DNA from: Populus alba
Taxonomy: Eukaryota; Streptophyta; Magnoliopsida; Malpighiales; Salicaceae
Assembly: GCF_005239225.2 (NCBI RefSeq)
Contig: NC_133294.1
Location: forward strand, 3,410,001-3,474,000
Length of the DNA stretch: 64,000 bases
Direction of reading: 5' to 3'
Below the pieces are notes generated by a model. That model was given only the letters and a program-made list of their open reading frames with translations. It ran no database searches and was not told where the DNA came from. A program made the position numbers and the translations under genes. Positions 1 through 10,373 of this stretch are shown one piece after another (positions within the stretch are counted from its first letter, which is position 1; each line of letters starts with the position of its first letter).

Positions 1-1511
1 ATCACCTCTACAAGGCCCTGGTTGATGCAGGGATTCACACATTTAGAGATGATGATGAAATTCAGAGAGGAGAGAATATATGTTTTGAGCTCCAGAAGGC
101 AATACAACAATCGAAAATATCGATAATCGTGTTTTCCAAAGACTATGCTTCGTCGAGATGGTGCCTCGATGAACTTGTAATGATCATGGAACGTAAGAGG
201 AATGATGACTGCATAGTTTTGCCAGTATTCTATGATGTGGATCCATCTGAAGTCAGAAATCAAACAGGGAGCTTTGCTGCTGCATTTGTGGAACATGAAA
301 AGCATTACAAGGAGAAGATGGAGCGGGTGAATGGGTGGAGGATTGCTTTGAAGGAAGTTGCAGATTTGGCTGGAATGGATTTAGGAGATGGGTAAGTTGT
401 ATCTCTTGATGAAACTACACATAGCATAAGACTAGAATGCTGGTAGTGAACTCTTAATTTCTTTCAGTTAAGTGTATTGATAAGAAAAACATATAAGAAA
501 AAATAAAATAAAATACTTATGATTTCTTTCTTTGTTTTTTTTTCAATCATGATTTGGTTTTAACTATCAAATCATTGACACACAACCTGCCTTTTAATTT
601 CTTTAGCTAAATGTTGTTTTATTTCTATTGCTTATAGAGAGCCTACTAATTATCACACATTGTAATTTTACTTTTTGATGTAGGTTCGAGGCACAGTTTT
701 GTCCAATCTATTGTGGAGAAGGTCTCAAAGGAAAATTGGATAAAAAAATGTTTCATGTACCCCTTCATTTCATTGGAAAGAGATCCTCTAGTAAATTATA
801 TCAACTCATGGTTGCAAGATGGGTCCCATGATGCTGCCATTGCTATACTCTATGGAATTGGTGGAGTTGGGAAGACAACCATAGCAAAGAGTGTTTTTAA
901 TCAGAATATTCATAAATTTGAAGGAAAGAGCTTCCTTTCAAAATTTTAGATCAAAAGGATATAGTTTGGCCTGCAGAGGCAACTTCTTTCCGACATCCTA
1001 AAAAAGACTGTTCATGAGATAAATGATGAAGATGAAGGAATTCTGAAGATTAAGGATGCATTATGTTGCAAAAGAACTCTTATTGTTCTAGATGATGTGG
1101 ACAAAAGGGACCAATTCAATAAAATCATTGGCGTGCAAAATTGGCTTTGTAAAGGAAGTAAAATCATTGTAACAACAAGAAATAAGGGTCTGTTTTCAAC
1201 TAATGATATTGAGGGGGTCCGGTGCAAAGTTGAACCGCTAGATGATGAAAAATCACTTGAGCTTTTCAGTTGGAATGCCTTTGGACAAGCTGACCCTGCT
1301 GATGGTTTTGTAGAAGACTCTTGGAGAATAGTACATCATTGTAGTGGACTTCCATTAGCACTTCGAGTTATTGGCTCTTCATTGTCCGGAAAAGGAAGAG
1401 AAATATGGGAAAGTGCATTACAACAAATGGAAGTGATTCCTAATTTTGAAGTTCAAAAGGTTCTTCGAATAAGTTACGACTTTCTTGATGGTGATTGTCT
1501 GAAGAACTTAT

Positions 1512-2011
1512 NNNNNNNNNNNNNNNNNNNNNNNNNNNNNNNNNNNNNNNNNNNNNNNNNNNNNNNNNNNNNNNNNNNNNNNNNNNNNNNNNNNNNNNNN
1601 NNNNNNNNNNNNNNNNNNNNNNNNNNNNNNNNNNNNNNNNNNNNNNNNNNNNNNNNNNNNNNNNNNNNNNNNNNNNNNNNNNNNNNNNNNNNNNNNNNNN
1701 NNNNNNNNNNNNNNNNNNNNNNNNNNNNNNNNNNNNNNNNNNNNNNNNNNNNNNNNNNNNNNNNNNNNNNNNNNNNNNNNNNNNNNNNNNNNNNNNNNNN
1801 NNNNNNNNNNNNNNNNNNNNNNNNNNNNNNNNNNNNNNNNNNNNNNNNNNNNNNNNNNNNNNNNNNNNNNNNNNNNNNNNNNNNNNNNNNNNNNNNNNNN
1901 NNNNNNNNNNNNNNNNNNNNNNNNNNNNNNNNNNNNNNNNNNNNNNNNNNNNNNNNNNNNNNNNNNNNNNNNNNNNNNNNNNNNNNNNNNNNNNNNNNNN
2001 NNNNNNNNNNN
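1512..2011. other. assembly gap of exactly 500 N
   Basis: A run of 500 unknown bases lies inside the NB-ARC exon of copy A. The round size suggests a placeholder rather than a measured gap. Open frames called across it have no meaning. Confidence 0.98.
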
Positions 2012-2256
2012 AGTTGGAATGCCTTTGGACAAGCTGACCCTGCTGATGGTTTTGTAGAAGACTCTTGGAGAATAGTAACATCATTGTAGTGGATTCCATT
2101 AGCACTCGAGTTATTGGCTCTTCATTGTCCGGAAAAGGAAGAGAAATATGGGTAAAAGTTGCATTACAACAAATGGAAGTGATTCCTAATTTGAAGTTCA
2201 AAAGGTTCTTCGAATAAGTTACGACTTTCTTGATGGTGATTGTCTGAAGAACTTAT
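2012..2256 (+). repeat. duplicate of 1268-1511 on the other side of the gap
   Basis: The 245 bases after the gap repeat the 244 bases before it, apart from a few single-base insertions and deletions. The repeat begins at the first base after the gap and its partner ends at the last base before it. This is what two overlapping contig ends left unmerged would look like, so the NB-ARC exon is probably not duplicated here. Confidence 0.85.
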
Positions 2257-3861
2257 TCCTTGATATCGCATGTTTCTTCAATGGAATGGATGTGGATGAC
2301 GCAGTTAGGATACTGGATGGGCTCGATAAAGGTGCAAGATTTGGGATTGACAATCTCATCGATAGATGTCTTGTTGAAATCAACATTGATCAAAGGTTGT
2401 GGATGCATCAATTAGTAAGAGCTATGGGAAGGGAAATTGCTCGTCAAGAATCTCCCAAATGTCAAAGAATATGGTGTCACGAGGATGCTTTTACCATTTT
2501 GAAAGGAACTACTGTAAGTAGCTCAATTTTTTTTTGATAGAATGTCTACTTAAAATGGTTGTGGTGCACTTAACATATTATTTTCATTTACTTTCCTTTC
2601 TCATGTATTTTTAATAATTATATTCAGGATGCTGAAAAATTGCGTGCAGGCCTTAACATTGATATGCATGCATTAGTGGAAGATGATTATGCAAAAGTTG
2701 TCTGTACTAATTCAAATGGTAGAGCGAAAGCGCCGCAGGCTAACTTCTTTCAACAATGGCTTTCTGATTTTCCGATGAGGGGGGAAAATTACAACAAGTT
2801 TGTTTCCTATCCTCAGCACGGATGCTTAATTTAGAAAGATGACTAGATTTAAAATTCTCCAACTAAACTACACTAATTTTGATGGAAGTTTTTGAGCACT
2901 TTCCCAAGAATTTGATATGGTTATGTTGGCATGGATGTGTCTTGGAGCTCTCATACCAAATCACATATGCTTGGAGAAGCTGTGTGGTTCTTGATCTATC
3001 CAGAAGTCGTCTAGTTTATGCTTGGAAAGGCAAACTGGTATGTATCAAGTCTCTCTATAGCAATCTCTCTCCTTTTTCAATTGATATGAACAACTAAATT
3101 CATGTATTGTCACAGTTTCTTCCGAAAATTGAAAGTTCTTGATCTCCGTCACTCTCGTGATCTCATATAAGAACCCTTGAAAAGCTAATACTTGAAGACT
3201 GCATCAGTTTTGGTTAAACAAATTTCACAATTCTATTGGTGATTTACATTAAGACTGTTGATCTAAATATCCTTACCTATCCTGCGCACACGGATATGTG
3301 GCTTTAAATCTGTTTGCAAAGGTATAAGCGTGACGTCAGGGTACCGTAGCTATAGTTACGTTGATCTTGAAATCAGAAACAATACCAGTGGTCGATCCTT
3401 GTGTCGTAAAGCCTTTGTCTTGGCGTCGTCAAGCACTGAATACCAATCGCTATTCCACTTCAACGATCCTACATTTGATAAATGGTGATGAACTGTGAGT
3501 ATTTCAGTGCTTCCACATGATGCCATTTATTCAAGTAAAGACGATTGGTGTACAATGGTTGCATGAAGAGGAAGGAAAGGATGAAGTTATCAATGCCCAC
3601 AATAGTAGCGATGATGCACACGCGGCCAAAGTAGAAATAGCTTTCGTATTTTAGAAATAGCTTTCTCCTCAATGATGACAATTTCTCTGGTGGCATTTTG
3701 GAAACAGAGGTCTATAACCAAAGTAGAGGTTTGCTTTTTTTAGATTTCAACCGTAACATTAAAAAAGCTGGAAAGCTTTTGAAATGGTTTTTTTCTTTTT
3801 TCTTGAAAAAGCGTACCATGAAATTAGTTTTGTATCTTCTCCTTTCTTTATCATGGAAAAA

Positions 3862-5765
3862 TATTGTTACCCATTTTTGACGCCCATGTTTTTTTATATA
3901 TATTTTTAAAAAAATCCAAAAAAATAGAGAAAAATAATGAAAATCCAAAAAAATATGTTTTTTTTTAATATTTTCTCGTCATTTTAGCATTTCAACGTCG
4001 TCTAAAAAAGAATTTAAATTTTCAAAAGACTTTCGAGCGCGGTCGACTTTTCACGCGTCATTTTTAAAATCATCATTGATTTTCCTCATTGAGTTCGACG
4101 TTGATTTTGCTCGTTTTCAAAAAAATACAAAAAAAATAAGAAAAATCAAAATTTACCAAAAAGAAAGAAAGTTGAGGGACCAAGTTGAAAAACCTAGCAA
4201 ACATTTTGCCTATAAATACTGGTTTCCTCAAACACATTCAGGGGGTAATTTTTGACAACATATAAAGAAAATACAGAAAAAACCCATAACCTAAACCTTC
4301 TCATACACAGCCGCCCCTTCCCTAAAAAATCCAAAAACACAACCGCCCGAATTTTTTTGTTTCTTTACAGCCGCCAGCCACAAACACAAGCGAAATGGTA
4401 GCCCCTCCCTGGTTTGAATCATTCTCCCTCAACCGGCCAAAACAACAGCCCCAGTTTGAAATTTTTTCTTCCCCCACAATCGCCGTCCGAAACGACCACA
4501 CCACCACCGAAACTCCCCCCCTTTGCCTGGTGATTATTTTTGCCGCGGTTGGATTTTTCTCTAAAAACCAGCCGGAGCAGCCACTCCGTCCCCCCCAAAT
4601 CACAGATCTTCGCCATTTCCCCCTCACCTTGTTGTTCCCCAGCCGAAACAAAAAGCCAGCCAACAAAGAAGGTTGCCGTCCCCATCTCCTTGTTCCCCAT
4701 TTCTCTTCGCCCTCAGCACCAGCGTCTGCTCTCACCGCCAGACGGACAATAGCAGCAGCGACCACAGCCGCGATCCCCTTTGCAACCACCAGATCGGCTG
4801 CCTGAAGCAGAGGAGAAGAAGAAGATGAAACCCAGCGCCCGCCGCGGCTCAACCCGCTAGTCGCCTCACCATCTTCACCGTCAGCCGTAGCAGCTCCATC
4901 CACGACATATCTTCCTTCCCCTTTGCAACAGAACCATCGTCGGAGAACAAGAAAGGAACCACGGATAGAAAACAAAAAAATTAAAAGCAGATCTGTAACG
5001 GAAAGAAAAATTAAAACCGACTGCTTGTTGTGTGTTTTTGTCTTTGTTGCAGGCGACGATGACCCTCACTGTTTTTAGGCCTTCATCGGCGGCGCGTGAA
5101 CCCACGCGCCGCCAGTGGCGGTGGCGGGTACTGGCGGCGCGTGGGTTCACGCGCCGCCACTGTTTTCTGCCCCCAGAAGCCTTCCCAGCACTGTTCCCGT
5201 GCACTGTTCCTGAAGCCTTAGGATGTTTTAGGGTTTATTTTGTAATTTTGAATTGTTTGATGTAATTGTTTTGTTGATTTTTGAACCATTTGTATTTTGT
5301 AAATATGGATGTAAAAGAAAAGAAAAGAAACAAAAATAGTGGAAGTGTGTGTGTGTGTGTTTGTATTTTTGTTTTATTTATTTGTATATATTTTTTATGA
5401 TAAAATTGCAAATATATTAAAGAAGAATTTAATATTTGATCGGATCTCGGTTAAGAATTATTAACTTCTACGTAAATGATATTTCTAATTTTCGATGAAA
5501 AGACAATTATTGAAAACTTTTTAACACGTCAAAGCCACGAAGCAGCTTTACCTCAGGTAGGTGCGTTAGGGGTGCTAATACCTTCCCTAACCACAACCAG
5601 TCCCTTACCCGCTGAATCTCTGACAAGAACCAGTACATCCGGTTTCCTAAGTAGCCCGAAATCAATTACTAGGGTGGCGACTCCAACGAACCAATTCAAG
5701 CAAACAACAAGACAAAAAATCGTCAGTCGATGCCGCGCGCTGATTTTTCTTTTTTGGGTGCGACA
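3862..5765 (+). repeat. 5' LTR of element 1
   Basis: This matches 10374-12274 along its length. It differs by many homopolymer-length changes and lacks about 50 bp present near 11556-11610 of the 3' LTR. A TATAAATA box lies at 4211-4218. A GC-rich, proline-codon-rich stretch (about 4300-5220) is open in several frames but has no known domain, and is better read as transcribed leader. Confidence 0.85.
4211..4218 (+). promoter_or_regulatory. LTR TATA box
   Basis: The sequence GCCTATAAATA is kept at the same place in all three LTR copies of this family: 4211, 10707 and 63597. It is the likely core promoter of the element, with U3 before it and the R/U5 leader after it. Confidence 0.6.
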
Positions 5766-5768
5766 GAA

Positions 5769-5786
5769 TGGCGACTCCACTGGGGA
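5769..5786 (+). other. primer-binding site, probably tRNA-Arg
   Basis: TGGCGACTCCACTGGGGA begins 3 bases after the LTR end. To my knowledge it is nearly complementary to the 3' end of a plant tRNA-Arg (one mismatch), the primer type reported for Tat/Ogre gypsy elements. The match was judged from memory, not aligned. Confidence 0.65.
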
Positions 5787-8583
5787 AGGTATTGTTTCTG
5801 ACATTATTGGACTAAGCTTTGTATATTTGATGTGTTTTAAGTTTTTTTTGCATTTTTATCTTTTTTAATATTTATTTCCATGCATTTTATAGAATTGTCT
5901 CATGCATCACCTGTATTTATTTTTGAAAGCACACACAAGCTTCTAGGTTAGGTGGGGAACTAGCGATCTGCCTTAAGACTATTGGTCAGGGTTCAGATGC
6001 GTGAAACACCCAACTCATATCTGAGTGTCTGCTTGGTAATGGTGGGTATACGTGCCTTAACCATTCCTTGCAACGCCCCCATACTGTCTTTACGAAGAAC
6101 GTCACTGGGCAGATATGAGACCCTTTTAAGACCAGATAGAAAACCTACCCCTGTTCACATAATGAATAGAACTTGTCCTTAGGTTGTATGTGTTATTGTT
6201 ATTTGCATAAGAGCAAACCCTTCTTGAAGCATCTTGAACTCAAGACTTGTGGGTGACACATTGGCCATCACTCCGAAAATTTTCATTGTAGAGTTTGAGC
6301 AAAAATCACGATTCTTGCTCCATCATACAAGAGTTACGACCATATTGTCACCCCTCGAAGGGCGAGTTCATCATATAGATTACATGTTCATACATTTTTC
6401 ATGCATGCGCTAGAATGAAAAGTAGGTCCCTTACGAGTCCACAACACCTGACTTTGAACGATGAAAAGTACGAAAGATGAAGAGTGTGCTCGCCGAAAAG
6501 TCCATTTTTAAGAAGAGTTGGAGTTTCTAAAGACATGTGTGGCTCGCCTCTAGCTTACTCGAGCAAATACTGAAAAATAACTCTAGGAAAGTTCCTTCCA
6601 ACTGATCTATCATCTTTGTTCAAAACTCAACAACAACTCTGCCTGAAGAAATTGAGGGCAAACATGGTCAAGAGCCTCGACACAATCATGTATTTCTGTA
6701 CAAGGTTTGGCGGGAAGGCCAACCGAAGGGGAATTGCACCACCGGTGCGTAATGGAGCCTATTCTTGTTCTGTAAAAAAAAAAAAAAAAAAAAAAACCTA
6801 TGTTTGATCATGCCTGCAAAACTTCTTGATTTTTGTTTCAACCTGTTCCAGTTTTTTGTTGGCAACTTAGCTTAAAATTCCGCAACATTTTCCTTGTCAA
6901 ATGAGCCTTTTCTTGTTAATAAGATCATGTGTTTTCCTGTGTTCATAATATACCTTCATTTTTGTTGTTGTTTCATACAAAGAACATATTGAGCATAACC
7001 TTTAAGCATGAAACCATCACACCAAGAATCTTTGGGTGTGTTTTCCTTTCTTTCAAAACTATGCATGATCGCACATGTTCACAAGTATTTTTGGGAATTC
7101 AAAGTTTAGTACAGAAACTGAAATCATGTTGATGTTTGTCCAAAACAAACGAGTTCTGGAAATTTAGATGATTCCTTAGAAAGGTAACCATACACCTAGA
7201 AAAACCCAAAAAAAAAAAAAAAACCATGAAGTGACTCTAAAGCTGAGTTTTGATTGCATGAATAATGAGAAATCACTTTGCATACTCGCATGAAAGCAAG
7301 GCTTGCCGATCCTAAATGCATGCATTTGAGATGAAGAAAGGTCATCCTTGATAATTCTTTCACAAGGCTTAAATATATCATTTGTAGTCCCCTTTTGAGC
7401 CTAATAACTATTTCTTGAAAAATAACCTTGGCTAGGATCACACCCCACACTGGGGGCAAGTGCGATGACATTGAAAAAACCTCAATGATTGAAAGTGCCC
7501 AAGCAATACTAGGGGGCATAAAAGAAAATTCTCAATCATCAAAGGTGCCCGAACAAATCTAGAGGGACATGAAGAAAAATCCAAAGGATCAAGAGTTTTG
7601 AGCAAAAAAAAAAAACAATATGATGATGCTCAAAACCATATGAAGAAAACAAAAGCAAAGAGAAAAAGTCCAAGCCCAACACAAGGGGGCACGATAGACA
7701 ATTTTCGAAAGACAGTCAAATGACAAAAGGTCAAGAAACAAGCACAAGTGATCCTTAGTCTTCAAATCCCTTAAACACCTTTTGAGCCTACAAATATCAT
7801 TTTCTTCATAGCCAAGAGCCCAAGCCTACATTACGTGCCTAATCAAGCCCTTTCTGATCAAAGGCAAGCAATCTGGATCGGTAGGCAATGCTTTCTCATG
7901 TGAACCAAATCATTATTCATGCAAATAAAATAGATGCTTTGAACCTCGGTTCTCAATAACCCTTAAATTGAATTTTAAACCTTTTCTGACAAACCAGATG
8001 TCACTTCATATTTGTTTTACCAAAAGCAAAAAAAAAAAAAAGGAAGTTTTCATCACTTTTGATAACCTCTCCATAGGAAACACTTGAATTTCTTCAGAAC
8101 GAGCTTGCTTTGAATCGATGTCAAAATGATTTCTGTGTTTGGAATAACTTTGGAATTTCAAAAATTCTGCATGAAAACAACTCCTTGTCAAACCTTCCTT
8201 CACATAGCCCCGTCCACAAACCCGAATTGAACACTTGGGGGCATGATCAAGCTAGGGGGCAATAAAAAAAAAACATATGATAGAGTTGGCTCCATGATTC
8301 CCATTCTAAGAAAATGTCGAGCAAAATTGACAACCCTTGAGATAAAGAGGCGGAGGACAAAGAAGTATGATGATATCAAGTCTTTCCTAGAGGTAAAAAT
8401 CACAAGGGATGATTGGAGTAAGCAAGAGCGAAAAAGCCATCGAAGTCCACTGCCAACACTCCAACTTTTGAGAAAGAAGAGACATCATGAAGAAAGGGGG
8501 ACCTATTTTTCTCAGGTAAGTATACATGCATATTGATCATAATGCATTGCTTTTAACATTTGTCAAGTCGGTGTTTCATCATC
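5787..8583 (+). other. internal region of element 1, no coding domain seen
   Basis: About 2.8 kb lie between the primer-binding site and the tandem arrays. I find only short open frames, poly-A runs near 6775 and 7210, and repeated 'gggggca' phrases of the kind common in Tat/Ogre leaders. The stretch around 6660-6770 reads like a shard of decayed coding sequence, but I could not assign it. Confidence 0.5.
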
Positions 8584-8789
8584 TTTTGGGTAGTGTGTTT
8601 TCTAACCCTACCTCATTTTGAGTACGCCTTTGAGCTCTCACCTCTTTTTGTGTGCGCCTTTGAGCCATCATCTCGGGTAGTGCGTTTTTCTAACCCTACC
8701 TCATTTCGAGTGCGCCGTTGAGCCCTCACTTCCCAGGTAGCACGTTTTCTAACCCTACCTCATTTCGAGTGCGCCTTTGAGCCCTCGCC
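8584..8789 (+). repeat. tandem array A, about 60-bp unit
   Basis: Roughly four imperfect units share a core around GTGCGTTTTCTAACCCTACC followed by a GTGCGCCTTTGAGCCCTC core. The same array occurs at 61990-62130 in element 2, so it belongs to the family and is not a local slip. Confidence 0.8.
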
Positions 8790-8800
8790 AACATTTTTTT

Positions 8801-9780
8801 GGGTAGGTCACCCATTACAATGAGACCACACTTCATATTCTTTCCATCTGGGTAGGTCACCCATCATAATGAGACCATTTTTTTCACATTCTTTCCACCT
8901 GGGTTGGTCACCCATGACAATGAGACCGTGTTTTTCACATTTTTTTCATCCGGTAGGTCACCCATGACAATGAGACCACACTTCATCATATTTTTTCTAT
9001 CTGGGTAGGTCACCCATTACAATGACACCACACTTCATATTTTTTTCTATTTTTTGGGTAGGTCACCCATTACAATGAGACCGCACATCACATTCTTTCT
9101 ATTTAGGTAGGTCACCCATCACAACGAGACCACCTTTTCATATTCTTTCCACGTGGGTAAGTCACCCATTACAATGAGACCACACTTCTTCACATTTTTT
9201 TCATTTTGGGTCGGTCACCCATACAATGAGACCAACATTTTTCTTAGGGTCGGTCACCCGTACAATGAGACCATCATTTTTCTTGGGTCGGTCACCCGTA
9301 CAATGAGACCATCATTTTTCTTAGGGTCGGTCACCCGTACAATGAGACCAGCATTTTTCTTGGGTCGGTCACCCGTACAATGTGACCAGCATTTTTCTTT
9401 GGGTCCGTCACCCATACAATGAGACCATCATTTTTCTTAGGGTCGGTCATGGGTCGGTCACCCGTACAATGAGACCAGCATTTTTCTTGGGTCGGTCACC
9501 CGTACAATGAGACCATCGTTTTTCTTATGGTCGGTCACCCGTACAATGAGACCAACATTTTTCTTGGGTCGGTCACCCATACAATGAGACCAGCATTTTT
9601 CTTAGGGTCGGTCACCCGTACAATGAGACCATCATTTTTCCAGGGTCGGTCACCCGTACAATGAGACCAGCATTTTTCTTGGGTCGGTCACCCGTACAAT
9701 GAGACCATCATTTTTCTTAGGGTCGGTCACCCGTACAATGAGACCATCATTTTTTCAGACCACTTTTTACACATTCTTTT
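8801..9780 (+). repeat. tandem array B, with a derived roughly 37-bp sub-array
   Basis: The left part (8801-9200) has units of about 50-70 bp built on GGTAGGTCACCCATTACAAT then GAGACC. From about 9205 the unit shortens to about 37 bp with CGGTCACCCGTACAATGAG as core. The linkers mostly alternate between TTCTTAGGGTC and TTCTTGGGTC, which gives a dimeric higher-order unit of about 75 bp. Around 14 short units are present. Element 2 has the long units only. Confidence 0.85.
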
Positions 9781-10219
9781 GTTTTAGTTAAATGAGGTCG
9801 CCAGATGGGATCTCATGTAGCTTTGGTTAAAGGGAATCGTCAGATGAGATTTCAGGTTAATCGAGTTACACACAGTTTTTTAGTTCCCGTTGAATGAGGT
9901 CGCCAGATGGGATCTCATGTAGCTTTGGTTAAAGGGAATCGCCAGATGGGATTTCAGGTTAATCGAGTTACACATATTTCGTTCCAATTGAATGAGGTCG
10001 CCAGATGGGATCTCATGTAGCTTTGGTTAAAGGGAATCGCCAGATGGAATTTTAGGTTAACCGAGTTACACATATTTTTGTTCCAGTTGAATGAGGTCGC
10101 CAGATGGGATCTCATGTAGCTTTGGTTAAAGGGAATTTTCATATGGGATTTCAGGTTGACCGAGTTACACACATTTCTTTGGTTTTGGGTTAAAGGAGGT
10201 CGCCAGATGGGATCTCAGG
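9781..10219 (+). repeat. tandem array C, about 100-bp unit
   Basis: Four to five units each contain GAGGTCGCCAGATGGGATCT, then GCTTTGGTTAAAGGGAATCG, then a TTTCAGGTTAATCGAGTTAC segment. Open frames on the minus strand here arise from the repeat and are not genes. Six to seven units of the same array occur in element 2. Confidence 0.85.
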
Positions 10220-10359
10220 ATAATAATAAAAAAAAAAAAAAAAAAGAGAACAGAGTAAGGTTTTTAGATGAAGTGGACATTGAGCAAGCGGAAAGACAAG
10301 TTTTTCTTTACAAAGCTTACTATGCAAAACATTGATGATTTTCGCTTCGTAAGCATTGT

Positions 10360-10369
10360 AAAGAGGGGG
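10360..10369 (+). other. polypurine tract of element 1
   Basis: AAAGAGGGGG, followed by CATC, lies directly before the 3' LTR start TGTTGTTACCC. It would prime plus-strand synthesis. The same tract precedes the LTR of element 2 at 63243-63252. Confidence 0.75.
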
Positions 10370-10373
10370 CATC

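Larger units (their letters stand above)
1..3712 (+). pseudogene. TNL disease-resistance gene, copy A (left-truncated, degenerate)
   Basis: Intracellular immune receptor of the TIR-NB-ARC-LRR class. The TIR exon enters from the left edge and ends at 391 before a gtaag donor. It shows the BB-loop region (FRDDDEIQRGEN) and WCLDEL, which holds the TIR NADase glutamate. The NB-ARC exon runs about 684-2513 with P-loop GIGGVGKTTIAK, LIVLDDVD, TTRNK, GLPLAL and MHQ at 2403-2411. The third exon is 2628-3037. The LRR exon starts at 3116 but jumps near 3264 straight into the C-terminal post-LRR exon, so most LRRs are gone. One-base insertions compared with copy E (for example in the TTTT run near 700, near 777 and near 950) break the frame repeatedly. 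Because a 500-N gap sits inside the NB-ARC exon and its edges are error-rich, some frameshifts may be sequencing errors. The LRR deletion looks genuine. Confidence 0.9.

Noticed and set aside
1440..2201. Long open frames across the N gap
   Set aside because: The frames are open only because N codons have no stops.
4322..5204. Open frames of 60-217 codons on both strands in the LTR of element 1 (and 10746-11678)
   Set aside because: They arise from GC-rich, proline-codon-rich leader DNA, overlap in several frames, contain no domain and change between the two LTRs. Non-coding LTR is the simpler reading.
8801..9780. Regularly spaced repeats that resemble a CRISPR array
   Set aside because: Units are directly adjacent variants of one sequence with no unique spacers, the DNA is from a plant, and the array sits inside an LTR element before its polypurine tract.
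9954..10172. Minus-strand open frame with repeated SHLATSFN-like residues
   Set aside because: It is a translation of tandem array C; the same happens at 62704-62964 in element 2.
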